DNA of 64,000 nt from an uncultured Alphaproteobacteria bacterium (lineage in GTDB: Bacteria > Pseudomonadota > Alphaproteobacteria > Methylaequorales > Methylaequoraceae), in the NCBI GenBank assembly GCA_902618535.1, contig CACNAV010000005.1, positions 58,357 through 122,356 on the forward strand, in the 5' to 3' direction. The position numbers and the translations under genes are program-made. Of this stretch, positions 27,186 through 35,560 are shown piece after piece. Below the pieces are notes generated by a model. The model did no database searches and was not told where the DNA came from. It worked only from the letters and a program-made list of their open reading frames with translations. Position 1 is the first letter of the stretch. Each line of letters begins with the position of its first letter.

Positions 27186-27758
27186 ATGCAGTATTCTATT
27201 ATAATTAAATCACTAAAATATTTTTTAGTATTCTTGTCAATTTCTATATTCACAGTGCTTATAATTAATAGTGCAACCCAACAAGGTGCAGACCAAAATA
27301 GTTTGATCACATTCGAAAGTGAGGAGTTCAACTCAACTTCTCAGGTTTTAACAAAACCACTTTTTATGGGCTTAGATAAAAAACAACAACCTTTTAAAAT
27401 ATCTGCTCAAAAAGCAACTAGGTTTACTGATAGTGACAATATTTTTAATCTAGAAAAACCTAATGGCGAAATTGAAAATAACTCTGAAAAGTTTTATATT
27501 TTTGGAAATAAAGGTGTATTTAATAACAGTAATCAAACCTTACTAATAAACGGTAATGTTGAGTTTACTAATAAAAATTCTTTAAAATTTGAAACCTCGG
27601 TTGCAGAATTTGACTTTAATAAACAGATACTAACGGGAAATCAATCAGTGATAGGAAGAAAAAATGATTCAACTATAAAGTCAGAAGGATTTAAAATAAT
27701 TAACAAAGAAAATAAAGTTATTTTTATCGGAAAGTCATACCTCACTTTAAATAGGTAA
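27186..27758 (+). CDS. lptC: LPS export protein LptC
   Basis: The 190-residue product has a single N-terminal transmembrane helix (about residues 10-28). The periplasmic part has the LptC beta-jellyroll pattern 'LTKPLFMGLDKKQQPFKISA' and 'GNKGVFNNSNQTLLINGNV'. LptC links the LptB2FG inner-membrane ABC complex to LptA. It is 9 bp upstream of lptA. Sequence similarity is moderate, but the context makes the call strong. Confidence 0.88.
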   Translation: MQYSIIIKSLKYFLVFLSISIFTVLIINSATQQGADQNSLITFESEEFNSTSQVLTKPLFMGLDKKQQPFKISAQKATRFTDSDNIFNLEKPNGEIENNSEKFYIFGNKGVFNNSNQTLLINGNVEFTNKNSLKFETSVAEFDFNKQILTGNQSVIGRKNDSTIKSEGFKIINKENKVIFIGKSYLTLNR

Positions 27759-27767
27759 ATAGTAAGT

Positions 27768-28580
27768 ATGTATCTATTAATATTGTTAACTTTTATATTT
27801 TCCGGACTACATTCCCAACAACTAATCGACAGCAAAAAAGATAACCCCGTTGAGATTTACGCTGAAGATGCAATTGAATGGCACAAAAACGAAAAAAAAT
27901 ATTTGGCAATTGGCAACGCTAAAGCTAGCAGTGGTTCAATGTCGCTAACATCAGAAAGAATTGAAGCCTTCTATAATGAAGAAGAAGATTCTGCCATGGA
28001 TATAAAATTAGTTAAAGCTCATAGAAAAGTAAAAATTACTGATAAAAAACTTGAAATAATTGGCGGTCATTCTGCTGAATATAATTTAGAAAAAGATTAC
28101 TTTGCAATATTTGGAAAAAAGCTAGTTTTAACATCAGAGAAAAATAAGCTTAAATCAAATAATAAAATGGAATATTGGCGAAATAAAGGTGTTGCAATAG
28201 CGTCTGGCAAAGCTACCGCAATTAAAGACGCAGAGTTTATTATCAAAGGTGAGAAGCTTATTTGGTATATCGATGAAGTTGACGAGAAAATGAATGTGAA
28301 AAAAATTCTTGGTTTTTCAAATGTTTCAATTAGGACTAATAATGAGGTAGCATTTAGTGATAAAGCTCTTTATAATAAAGATTCTGGTATTTGTAAATTA
28401 TTTGGTAATGTAAAGTTACAAAAAGGAACGAGTTTTCTTACTGGTGATTACGCTGAGGTAGATATGAATAAAGGAATTAGTAAATTACTCCCTGCTCCTA
28501 GCCTTGATAATTTAAACGAAAACAGAGTTAGAGCATTAATCGACAAAACTGAAAATCATGAAACCAATGAATCAAATTAA
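27768..28580 (+). CDS. lptA: LPS transport periplasmic protein LptA, elongated (two OstA-like segments)
   Basis: This periplasmic beta-jellyroll protein with a signal peptide (residues 1-16) is the bridge carrying LPS between LptC and LptD. At 270 residues it is clearly longer than the roughly 185 of E. coli LptA. Two OstA-like segments can be seen: 'YLAIGNAKASSGSMSLTSER' through the 'GHSAEYNLEKDYFAIFG' region, and a second from 'GKATAIKDAEFIIKGEKL' to 'LFGNVKLQKG'. The longer unit could span more of the periplasm with fewer subunits (inference). Its 3' end overlaps lptB by 23 bp. Confidence 0.88.
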   Translation: MYLLILLTFIFSGLHSQQLIDSKKDNPVEIYAEDAIEWHKNEKKYLAIGNAKASSGSMSLTSERIEAFYNEEEDSAMDIKLVKAHRKVKITDKKLEIIGGHSAEYNLEKDYFAIFGKKLVLTSEKNKLKSNNKMEYWRNKGVAIASGKATAIKDAEFIIKGEKLIWYIDEVDEKMNVKKILGFSNVSIRTNNEVAFSDKALYNKDSGICKLFGNVKLQKGTSFLTGDYAEVDMNKGISKLLPAPSLDNLNENRVRALIDKTENHETNESN

Positions 28581-29319
28581 TATACCTTTTGTTGCTGTTC
28601 ATAATAAGGGACTTGAAATAAACAATATTTCAAAAACTTATAATAAAAAAAAGGTTGTTAACAATGTTTCAATTAAGCTTAACAGAGGCGAATCTGTAGC
28701 TCTTCTCGGACCTAATGGAGCTGGTAAAACTACTTTGTTTTATATGATAATGGGATTAATTGGAAGTGACACTGGTTCAATTTTATTAGATAAAAATGAA
28801 ATTTCAGAATTTCCGATGTACCGAAGGTCTAAATTAGGGATAGGCTACTTACCTCAAGAGTCATCAGTTTTCAGAGGTTTAAATGTTGAAGAAAATATTT
28901 TAGCAATTTTACAAAAATCTTTAAAAACAGATGATGAAATCAAAAAAACATTAGAAAAATTATTATCTGATTTTGGTATTGAGCATGTTAGAAACTCACC
29001 ATCACTTTCATTGTCTGGTGGGGAAAGAAGAAGATTAGAAATAGCAAGATGTATGGCAGCAAAACCTAATTTTGTTCTTCTCGATGAACCACTAGCAGGA
29101 ATAGATCCAATTGCAATTCAAGATATTAAAAGCCTAATCCAAAGTTTAAAAAATAATAATATTGGCGTTTTGATCACTGACCACAATGTAAAGAGCACTT
29201 TGGAAATAGTTGATAGGGCATATATTATTTTTGAGGGTAAAGTCCTTTTTGAAGGCAAACCTGATGAAATTGTTAATAATAAAAATGTTCAGGCCTTCTA
29301 TCTCGGACAAAACTTTTAG
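28558..29319 (+). CDS. lptB: LPS export ABC transporter ATP-binding protein LptB
   Basis: The 253-residue ATPase powers LPS extraction with LptF and LptG. It has Walker A 'GPNGAGKTT', Q-loop region 'GYLPQESSVF', signature 'LSLSGGERRR', Walker B 'FVLLDEPLAGIDP' and the H-loop 'LITDHNVK'. 'SSVFRGLNVEENI' is typical of LptB. The first ATG (28558) or one nine bases on (28567) could be used; both overlap lptA. In most alphaproteobacteria rpoN comes next, but here hpf starts 2 bp later. Confidence 0.96.
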   Translation: MKPMNQINIPFVAVHNKGLEINNISKTYNKKKVVNNVSIKLNRGESVALLGPNGAGKTTLFYMIMGLIGSDTGSILLDKNEISEFPMYRRSKLGIGYLPQESSVFRGLNVEENILAILQKSLKTDDEIKKTLEKLLSDFGIEHVRNSPSLSLSGGERRRLEIARCMAAKPNFVLLDEPLAGIDPIAIQDIKSLIQSLKNNNIGVLITDHNVKSTLEIVDRAYIIFEGKVLFEGKPDEIVNNKNVQAFYLGQNF

Positions 29320-29321
29320 TA

Positions 29322-29894
29322 ATGAAAGATAAAATACTAGTTTCTGGAAAACAGACAAAGATTGGGTTGTCATTAAAAAAATATTCTATTGACTCATTAA
29401 ATTCAACTTTAAATAAATACTTTCAAGAATTTATTAGCTCTAGCATATTATTCTCCAAAGATACTTTTAATTTTAAATGCGAAATAAGTATTCATCTTGA
29501 AAAAACAATTTTTGTAAAGTCACATTCTTTAAGCAATGATGCTTATGGTGCTTTTAATCTTGCAAATGAAAAGATAAAAAAAAGAATAAGAAGATACCAT
29601 AGAAAGTTAACAGATCATCGAGCTAAATTAGCAAAGAAATTAGTAGAAACAAATGCAAGCGAATACATTATCCAAAATCCAGAAAAAGTTAAATTAAACA
29701 GTAGTGAAAAAGAGCCTGTTATTATTGCTGAGTCAGAAGAAATCATCAAATCCTTAACCGTGAGCGAAGCAATAATGTTAATGGACCTCAATGACCAAAA
29801 TGCAATTTTTTTTAAAAATACCAAAAATAAAAGACTAAATCTTTTGTTCAAAAGATCTGACGGAAATATAGGTTGGCTAGACCCAAAAAAATGA
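29322..29894 (+). CDS. hpf: Ribosome hibernation promoting factor, long form
   Basis: The 190-residue product has an N-terminal S30AE/YfiA-like ribosome-binding domain (to about residue 110, with 'SNDAYGAFNLANEKIKKRIR'). A linker follows, then a C-terminal dimerisation domain ('SLTVSEAIMLMDLNDQNA', 'LLFKRSDGNIGWLDPK'). Long HPF joins two 70S ribosomes into inactive 100S dimers in stationary phase or starvation. It lies between lptB and ptsN, the usual alphaproteobacterial position except that rpoN is missing upstream. Confidence 0.93.
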   Translation: MKDKILVSGKQTKIGLSLKKYSIDSLNSTLNKYFQEFISSSILFSKDTFNFKCEISIHLEKTIFVKSHSLSNDAYGAFNLANEKIKKRIRRYHRKLTDHRAKLAKKLVETNASEYIIQNPEKVKLNSSEKEPVIIAESEEIIKSLTVSEAIMLMDLNDQNAIFFKNTKNKRLNLLFKRSDGNIGWLDPKK

Positions 29895-29895
29895 G

Positions 29896-30342
29896 ATGAA
29901 GCTTTCAGAATTTATTAATAAAGATTCAATTTTTCTTGACGTTCGTGCTGAAAGTCAAAAAAATGTTTTTAAGATTCTTGGGAACATTTTTTCAAAGAAA
30001 AATAAAACTTTATCATCACTTATAATCGACAAACTAAATGAAAGAGAACGACTAGGTAGTACAAGTGTTGGTAATGGAATTGCAATACCTCATACCAAAA
30101 TAGATGGTATCAATGAAACTCAAGTTATTTTTTTAAAACTAAAAGACGGTGTAGATTTCTCAGCATCTGATGGAAAGAAAATTGATTTAGTCTTTTCTAT
30201 CATCGCTCCGGAAAATTCAGAATCCGATCATCTCTTAATACTTTCCTCAATATCAAACTTTATTAGAAAAAAACAAAAAATTGACAGACTTAGAGGCTCC
30301 TCAAATATGGAAGAGATATTATTTTTATTCTCAAAAATTTAA
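29896..30342 (+). CDS. ptsN: PTS IIA-like nitrogen-regulatory protein PtsN (EIIA-Ntr)
   Basis: This 148-residue EIIA of the fructose/Ntr type has its phosphorylatable histidine in 'GNGIAIPHTKIDG'. It also shows 'ERERLGSTSVG' and 'IDLVFSIIAPENSESDHL'. It accepts phosphate through HPr and regulates transporters and other proteins rather than moving sugar. The PTS donor proteins are encoded at 48.7-52.4 kb. It is convergent with the DUF1150 gene with one base between. Confidence 0.94.
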   Translation: MKLSEFINKDSIFLDVRAESQKNVFKILGNIFSKKNKTLSSLIIDKLNERERLGSTSVGNGIAIPHTKIDGINETQVIFLKLKDGVDFSASDGKKIDLVFSIIAPENSESDHLLILSSISNFIRKKQKIDRLRGSSNMEEILFLFSKI

Positions 30343-30343
30343 A

Positions 30344-30571
30344 CTAGTGAAGGCTAATATACCTTAGGCCAGACTGCATTATCGCTGCTATGGCGGCTTC
30401 TTTGGAATCAAATGCAGCTAAAAGTGTTCCGTCTGAACCATATACTGAAAAAATGTCAGTATTAAATTTATCATTGCTATGTATTTCTTTTTTTACAAAA
30501 GCATAGCTTGAACCTTCCTCACTAAAAGAAAAGTCTTCAAAAATATTGTCTTTATCTATTTGATTTACCAT
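30344..30571 (-). CDS. DUF1150 family protein
   Basis: This small acidic protein of 75 residues has 'SSYAFVKKEI', 'VYGSDGTLLAAFDSKEAAIAA' and the C-terminal 'QSGLRYISLH'. The DUF1150 family is found almost only in alphaproteobacteria and is usually encoded next to a small heat-shock protein, as here (20-bp overlap with the Hsp20 gene). Co-regulation with the chaperone is likely; the biochemical role is unknown. Confidence 0.88.
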   Translation of the reverse strand: MVNQIDKDNIFEDFSFSEEGSSYAFVKKEIHSNDKFNTDIFSVYGSDGTLLAAFDSKEAAIAAIMQSGLRYISLH

Positions 30572-31019
30572 TTTCTAAACTGATTAATTTTTCATTATTC
30601 GATTTGGAACTATCCTTAATCTCTATTTTTTTTGATTCTTCTGAATTAATTGGTTGAGAGAGATCGACAGACAGCAATCCATTTTCCATCGATGCTCCTT
30701 CAACTTCTATTCCTTCGGCCAGAACAAAATTTCTTTGAAATTGCCTAGTTGCAATACCCCTATGAAGAAAAATTCTTTCATCGTTTTCTTCCTTCTTAAA
30801 ACCTTTAATCTGGAGTTGATTACCTTCAAGATTAATTTCCAAATCTGTTTTTTCAAAACCCGCAACTGCTATTGTTATTCTGAGTAGATTAGATGAAATT
30901 TGTTCTATGTTATATGGAGGATAAGTCTCAGTGGATAGCTTCGATATTCGATCGATGGTTCTTTCAAATTGTTCAAAGCCTAGAAGAAAGGGGCTGTTAA
31001 AGACTGACATTCTACTCAT
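30552..31019 (-). CDS. Small heat-shock protein, Hsp20/alpha-crystallin (IbpA-like)
   Basis: The 155-residue protein has an N-terminus 'MSVFNSPFLLGFEQFER', an alpha-crystallin domain starting near 'PPYNIEQ', and the characteristic 'MENGLLSVDL' followed by a charged C-terminal tail. It is a holdase that binds unfolding proteins for DnaK/ClpB. A Shine-Dalgarno GAGGA lies 5-8 nt upstream of the ATG. The 219-bp upstream gap contains a TTGAAA hexamer but no convincing sigma-32 element. It is co-transcribed with DUF1150. Confidence 0.93.
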   Translation of the reverse strand: MSRMSVFNSPFLLGFEQFERTIDRISKLSTETYPPYNIEQISSNLLRITIAVAGFEKTDLEINLEGNQLQIKGFKKEENDERIFLHRGIATRQFQRNFVLAEGIEVEGASMENGLLSVDLSQPINSEESKKIEIKDSSKSNNEKLISLENGKSNR

Positions 31020-31238
31020 AAATCCTCATTAAATAGAGCGATAGTTAGTGAACCTTATAAAGCGTTCATAATATTATTTATAGTACAATCAATTATTTTT
31101 CAACAACTTTTTCTTAACAAAATAAATCCAATTTTTTGCTTTCTAGATATTGCCTAAAACACTTCATGTATTACATTAATTACAAACAAAATGATTAACT
31201 AATTAACTTAATAACATTGTTTATTAAATTTTAAATAC

Positions 31239-31314
31239 TGGTGGAGCTGGACGGGATCGAACCGACGACCTTCTGAATGCCATCCAGACGCTCTCCCAAC
31301 TGAGCTACAGCCCC
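31239..31314 (-). tRNA. tRNA-Ala(GGC)
   Basis: The reverse complement forms a cloverleaf of 76 nt: acceptor GGGGCTG/CAGCTCC, D-arm GCTCAGTTGGGAGAGC, anticodon stem TCTGG/TCAGA with loop ATGGCAT (anticodon GGC), T-arm with GGTTCGATCC, discriminator A and encoded CCA. Confidence 0.97.
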
Positions 31315-31331
31315 ATAGCTATGAAAAGTGT

Positions 31332-31457
31332 TTACTCTGACTTTATAAAATCTCCCACATCTTTAATATCTTCTCCAACACCAGAAATTACTCCCCCAAT
31401 TGTTCCACAACTTGACAAACAAATTAAAAAAAATAGTGAAAAAAGAATTTTTATCAT
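31332..31457 (-). CDS. Entericidin-like small lipoprotein
   Basis: A 41-residue protein is encoded between tRNA-Ala and the TIGR02300 gene. It has a hydrophobic signal segment ending in a lipobox 'LSSC' (Cys17), then a glycine-rich 'GTIGGVISGVGEDI' and a short acidic C-terminus. This size and pattern match the EcnA/EcnB entericidin family of small envelope lipoproteins. Some enterobacterial members are a toxin-antidote pair, but most alphaproteobacterial ones have no known role. The short length limits confidence in the family, though the signal peptide and lipobox make a real gene likely. Confidence 0.75.
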   Translation of the reverse strand: MIKILFSLFFLICLSSCGTIGGVISGVGEDIKDVGDFIKSE

Positions 31458-31504
31458 GATGAGAATTTATTCAAAATAACACATAACACAACGGTAATGA
31501 GAAA

Positions 31505-31801
31505 TTATTCTTCTTCTCTTTCAATATCTATAATATCTTCTACTGAGTCATCATCATCTTCATTAACAGTACTAGTAGCAGCTTCGTCTTCCTCAATTTC
31601 GTCAATTTTAATTTCTTTTTCTTCGTTCGTTTCTTCAGGTTTAACATTTTTTGGTGGTCTACCTCTTTTAGAAACATTAGTAAGCAAGGAAGTTAACTCA
31701 TATCCACAATTTGGACAAACTATTGGGAATTTCCCAAAATCAAAAAATAACGTACTACACTGGGTACACTTTCTCTTGGCTCCTTTTACAAAATCTTCCA
31801 T
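31505..31801 (-). CDS. TIGR02300 (FYDLN-acid) family protein
   Basis: The 98-residue protein has an N-terminal zinc-ribbon-like CxxC pair ('KCTQCSTLFFDFGK' and 'VCPNCGYE') and a long, very acidic low-complexity tail. The sequence FFDFGK replaces the FYDLNK that names the family. The family is typical of alphaproteobacteria and sits beside aroA, divergently, as here. Its function is unknown; the zinc ribbon suggests nucleic-acid or protein binding. Confidence 0.9.
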   Translation of the reverse strand: MEDFVKGAKRKCTQCSTLFFDFGKFPIVCPNCGYELTSLLTNVSKRGRPPKNVKPEETNEEKEIKIDEIEEDEAATSTVNEDDDDSVEDIIDIEREEE

Positions 31802-31844
31802 TTTACAATTCCCTTAATTGTTCAAATAAACTATAAATTAATTA

Positions 31845-33164
31845 ATGATTAAAAATACATTTACTCTTAAATCATTAAAAAGTAAATGCCTTACTGGTAA
31901 ATTATCTGTTCCTGCAGATAAGTCAATTTCGATTAGAGCATTGCTCATCTCTTCCATTTGCTTCGGAAACACAAGGATTTCAAATTTATTAGAATCTGAG
32001 GATGTTAAGAATACGTTAAATTGTTTAAAAAAAATTGGGGTAAAAATTTTAAAGAAAGGTAGTAGGTTTGAGGTATTTGGACAAGGTGGTTTTTTTGACG
32101 ATCCACAAGAAAAATTATTTCTTGGTAATTCTGGAACCGGTTTAAGACTTCTGATTGGTTTGCTATCTACGAGAAATGTTAATGTAAATTTTACAGGCGA
32201 TGAATCTCTTTCATCAAGACCAATGATGAGAATTGTTGAACCACTAGAAAGAATGAATGTGTTAATTAAACATAATAATGGTTGTCTCCCAATAAAACTT
32301 GAAAGTAATAATGATTCTTCCATACCTATAAAATATTCTCTAGAAATTGGTTCAGCCCAAGTTAAAAGTGCAATCCTCCTGGCAAGCTTAAATTTGAATG
32401 GAACCACGATACTTAAAGAGAAGATTCCAAGTCGTGACCATACAGAAGTTCTTCTCAAATATCTGGGAGCTAATATAAAAAAGAAAGAAAATGTTATTAC
32501 TTTAAAATCTCCAAATTTTTTAAAACCAAAAGATATTTTTGTGCCAGGAGATTTTAGCTCAGCAGCTTTCTTAATAGTTGCTGCTCTAATTACCAAGCAA
32601 AGTAAAATTATACTTAAAAATGTAGGACTTAATTTTTTTAGAACTGGGCTTTTGGAGGTTCTGAAAAAAATGAATGCAAGCATAAATATTTTTAACAAAA
32701 AAATCATAAATGGAGAAATAGTAGGAGATATTTTGGCAGAAAGTTCAAACCTCATTTCTACCCAGGTAAATTCAAACCTTGCTCCAAGATTAATTGATGA
32801 GTTTCCAATACTTTTTGTAGCTGCTTCCTATGCCTCTGGAAAGTCTACTTTCAAGGGGCTTGAAGAACTTAAATTCAAAGAGAGTGACCGTCTAGAAACA
32901 ATGGCTATTGCTTTAAAAGATGCAGGAGTGGAGTTAGGTTTAAAAAAAAATTCTCTTGAAGTTGTGGGTAACAAAACACAACGAGGAGGTAATTATGTTG
33001 TTACAAAAAGTGATCATAGAATAGCAATGTCAATGCTTACTTTTGGTCTTGCAGCTGAAAAAAGCATCACAATTGACGATTCTTCAATGATAAAAACCTC
33101 TTTTCCTAAATTTAAAGAAATTTTTAACAGCTTAAATGCAAACATAAGTAATGTTTCAAAATAA
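31845..33164 (+). CDS. aroA: 3-phosphoshikimate 1-carboxyvinyltransferase (EPSP synthase)
   Basis: The 439-residue product carries out the sixth step of the shikimate pathway, joining PEP and shikimate-3-P. Motifs include 'PADKSISIRALLIS', 'LGNSGTGLRLL' (the PEP/glyphosate loop), 'SLSSRPMMRIVEPLERM', 'QVKSAILLASL' and 'KESDRLETMA'. It begins a forward operon; cmk overlaps its end by 14 bp, as is common in alphaproteobacteria. Confidence 0.96.
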   Translation: MIKNTFTLKSLKSKCLTGKLSVPADKSISIRALLISSICFGNTRISNLLESEDVKNTLNCLKKIGVKILKKGSRFEVFGQGGFFDDPQEKLFLGNSGTGLRLLIGLLSTRNVNVNFTGDESLSSRPMMRIVEPLERMNVLIKHNNGCLPIKLESNNDSSIPIKYSLEIGSAQVKSAILLASLNLNGTTILKEKIPSRDHTEVLLKYLGANIKKKENVITLKSPNFLKPKDIFVPGDFSSAAFLIVAALITKQSKIILKNVGLNFFRTGLLEVLKKMNASINIFNKKIINGEIVGDILAESSNLISTQVNSNLAPRLIDEFPILFVAASYASGKSTFKGLEELKFKESDRLETMAIALKDAGVELGLKKNSLEVVGNKTQRGGNYVVTKSDHRIAMSMLTFGLAAEKSITIDDSSMIKTSFPKFKEIFNSLNANISNVSK

Positions 33165-33804
33165 AAAACCCGTTATTGCTATTGATGGTACGGCAGGATC
33201 AGGGAAGGGTACTTTAGCAAAAAAAATTGCTAAAGTTCTTAACTTTGATCATCTGGATACAGGGTTATTATATAGAATACTTGCTTATGAGTTTTTGAAG
33301 TTAAATAAAGATTTAAAAATGCTTAAAGAAGTTAATATCAATCTAAATATTTTTATAGATAAAAAAAAAATCAAACTAATGAATTTAAGATCTGAAGAAA
33401 TAACAAAAATTTCATCTGAAATAGCAAAGCTCAAATTTGTCAGACAAAAACTTATTTCATTGCAAAGAAAATTTGCTAATAATCCACCTAGTGGAATTGG
33501 TTCTGTTATTGATGGAAGAGATATTACAAGCGTGATTACACCCAATGCGGAAGTTAAATTCTATATTGACGCAGATGTTAAAATAAGAGCTGAAAGAAGA
33601 CTGTCGCAACTAGATTTGCCTGGAAGTTGTTATGATGAAATTTTGAAAGACATCATTAAACGAGACTTTCAAGACAAAAGAAGAAAAATATCCCCTTTAA
33701 TTAAAACTACAGATAGTCAATTAATAGATACGAGTAAAATCAGTGAATCCGAAGTACTGATCAAAGCAATTGAACACATTAAAAAAAAAACTGATATTAT
33801 TTAG
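33151..33804 (+). CDS. cmk: Cytidylate kinase
   Basis: This 217-residue NMP kinase has the P-loop 'DGTAGSGKGTLAKKIAK', 'LDTGLLYR' and 'VIDGRDITSVITPNAEVKFYI', with the LID region 'KRDFQDKRRKISPL'. It phosphorylates CMP and dCMP. It overlaps aroA by 14 bp and is followed, after 37 bp, by rpsA, the standard cmk-rpsA pair. Confidence 0.95.
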   Translation: MFQNKKPVIAIDGTAGSGKGTLAKKIAKVLNFDHLDTGLLYRILAYEFLKLNKDLKMLKEVNINLNIFIDKKKIKLMNLRSEEITKISSEIAKLKFVRQKLISLQRKFANNPPSGIGSVIDGRDITSVITPNAEVKFYIDADVKIRAERRLSQLDLPGSCYDEILKDIIKRDFQDKRRKISPLIKTTDSQLIDTSKISESEVLIKAIEHIKKKTDII

Positions 33805-33841
33805 TGATTGCATAAGACACTAAAATTTTGTAAACCATTTA

Positions 33842-35560
33842 TTGACTAAAACAGAGGAAATTATATTGGAAGAAAATTTTAATGAACTTTTAGAAAAAAG
33901 CCTTTTAGACTTTAAATATAAAGAAGGTCAAATTATTAAAGGTACCGTTCTGTCGATAGTCAACGACACTGTTGTTGTTGACGTTGGGTTAAAATCTGAA
34001 GGCAGAATCCCAATTAAAGAGTTCCATTCCCCAGGTGAAGAGCATAATGTCAAAGTTGGAGAAAAATACGACGTCTACCTTGAGAAGCTGGAAAACAAAG
34101 AGGGTGAAGCGCTTCTTAGTCGGGATAGAGCAAGGAAAGAGGAGTCCTGGAATAACTTAGAAAAAATTCAAGATTCAAATCAACAGGTTATGGGGATAAT
34201 TACTGAGAGAGTAAAAGGGGGATTTGCCGTTGATATTGATGGAGCCTTAGCATTTCTTCCGGGAAGCCAAGTTGACTTAAAGCCAATAAAAGATATCTCA
34301 CCACTTCTCAATAAACCACAACCAATGATTATTTTAAAGATGGATAAATTAAGAGGTAATATCGTTGTATCCAGAAGGGCACTGTTAGAAGAATCAAGAA
34401 AAGCTGATAGAAGTAAGCTTTTATCAGATATTTCTGAGGGGGATAAATTAAAGGGTCTTATAAAAAATATTACTGACTATGGTGTTTTTGTTGACTTAGG
34501 CGGAATGGACGGTTTGATTCATGTTACCGACTTGTCATGGGAAAGAGTTAACCACCCATCAGAAAAATTTAAGGTAGGTGATGAGATTGAGGTTATAGTT
34601 ACAAAATACGATAAAGAAAACAATAGAATTAGCCTTGGGCTAAAACAGTTAACTGAAGATCCCTGGAAAAATGTAGATAATGAATATAAGGTAGGCTCAA
34701 TTATAAAATCAAAAATTTCTAACATCGCCGATTACGGTGCGTTCGTGCAACTTGAAAGAGGAGTAGAAGGTTTAATTCATAATTCTGAGTTAAGTTGGGT
34801 CAATAAGAATGTTCATCCAAACAATATTGTTAGTATTGGCGAAGAGCTTGAAGTTATGATTCTTGAAATAGATCATAATAAAAGAAGAATCAGCCTTGGA
34901 AGAAAACAGTGTATAGAAAACCCTTGGAAACTTTTTGCTGATAAAAATAAAAAAGGTGACGTTGTCGAAGGTAAAATTAAAAATTTAACAGATTTCGGAA
35001 TCTTTGTTGAATTATCAAACAATCTGGACGGCTTAATTCATCTATCAGATATCTCTTGGGAAAAGTCAGGGGAAGAGGCCATAAAGGATTATAAAGTTGA
35101 TGATTTAATTAAATTTAAAATTCTAGAAATTGATTTAGACAAAGAAAGGGTTTCATTAGGTATAAAACAATTATCGTCCGATCCTTCAAAATCAGATGAG
35201 ACTGTCAATAAAGTAGTTACAGGTATTGTAAGTGAGATAGAGAAAGATAAAGTTTTTGTGAAATTTGACAAAGATAAAAACGGTTTTATCAAAAGAACAA
35301 ATCTTGCAAAATCCAAAACTGAGCAAAACACTGAAAGGTTTGCAGTTAAAGAAAAGATTGATGCGAAGGTTATTAAAAAATTAACAAAGGACAATCTTTA
35401 TGAATTATCAGTGAAGGACCTTGAAATACAAGAAGAAAAAAAAGCACTTAAAGAGTATGGGTCAAGCACCTCTGGAGCCAGTATAGGGGATATCATAGGT
35501 GCAGCCCTTGACAAGGACAATCAAAAGAATAAAAAAAAGTTAAATAATGAAAAAAAATGA
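33842..35560 (+). CDS. rpsA: 30S ribosomal protein S1
   Basis: This 572-residue protein has six S1/OB domains, visible by repeated 'G-x-I-K...G-V-F-V-D-L' patterns, for example 'GQIIKGTVLSIV', 'GDKLKGLIKNITDYGVFVDL', 'GSIIKSKISNIADYGAFVQL' and 'GDVVEGKIKNLTDFGIFVEL'. It binds mRNA upstream of start codons and allows initiation on leaders without a strong Shine-Dalgarno, which matters here because many genes lack one. The start used is TTG at 33842. Confidence 0.96.
   Translation: MTKTEEIILEENFNELLEKSLLDFKYKEGQIIKGTVLSIVNDTVVVDVGLKSEGRIPIKEFHSPGEEHNVKVGEKYDVYLEKLENKEGEALLSRDRARKEESWNNLEKIQDSNQQVMGIITERVKGGFAVDIDGALAFLPGSQVDLKPIKDISPLLNKPQPMIILKMDKLRGNIVVSRRALLEESRKADRSKLLSDISEGDKLKGLIKNITDYGVFVDLGGMDGLIHVTDLSWERVNHPSEKFKVGDEIEVIVTKYDKENNRISLGLKQLTEDPWKNVDNEYKVGSIIKSKISNIADYGAFVQLERGVEGLIHNSELSWVNKNVHPNNIVSIGEELEVMILEIDHNKRRISLGRKQCIENPWKLFADKNKKGDVVEGKIKNLTDFGIFVELSNNLDGLIHLSDISWEKSGEEAIKDYKVDDLIKFKILEIDLDKERVSLGIKQLSSDPSKSDETVNKVVTGIVSEIEKDKVFVKFDKDKNGFIKRTNLAKSKTEQNTERFAVKEKIDAKVIKKLTKDNLYELSVKDLEIQEEKKALKEYGSSTSGASIGDIIGAALDKDNQKNKKKLNNEKK

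Noticed and set aside
31020..31238. Possible sigma-32 promoter upstream of the Hsp20 gene
   Set aside because: A TTGAAA hexamer is present, but no matching CCCCAT-type -10 element at suitable spacing was found; AT-rich DNA gives many chance hexamers.
31838..32755. A 305-codon open frame antisense to aroA
   Set aside because: It lies wholly against the highly conserved aroA gene, has no recognisable domain, and low-complexity composition typical of a shadow of coding bias.
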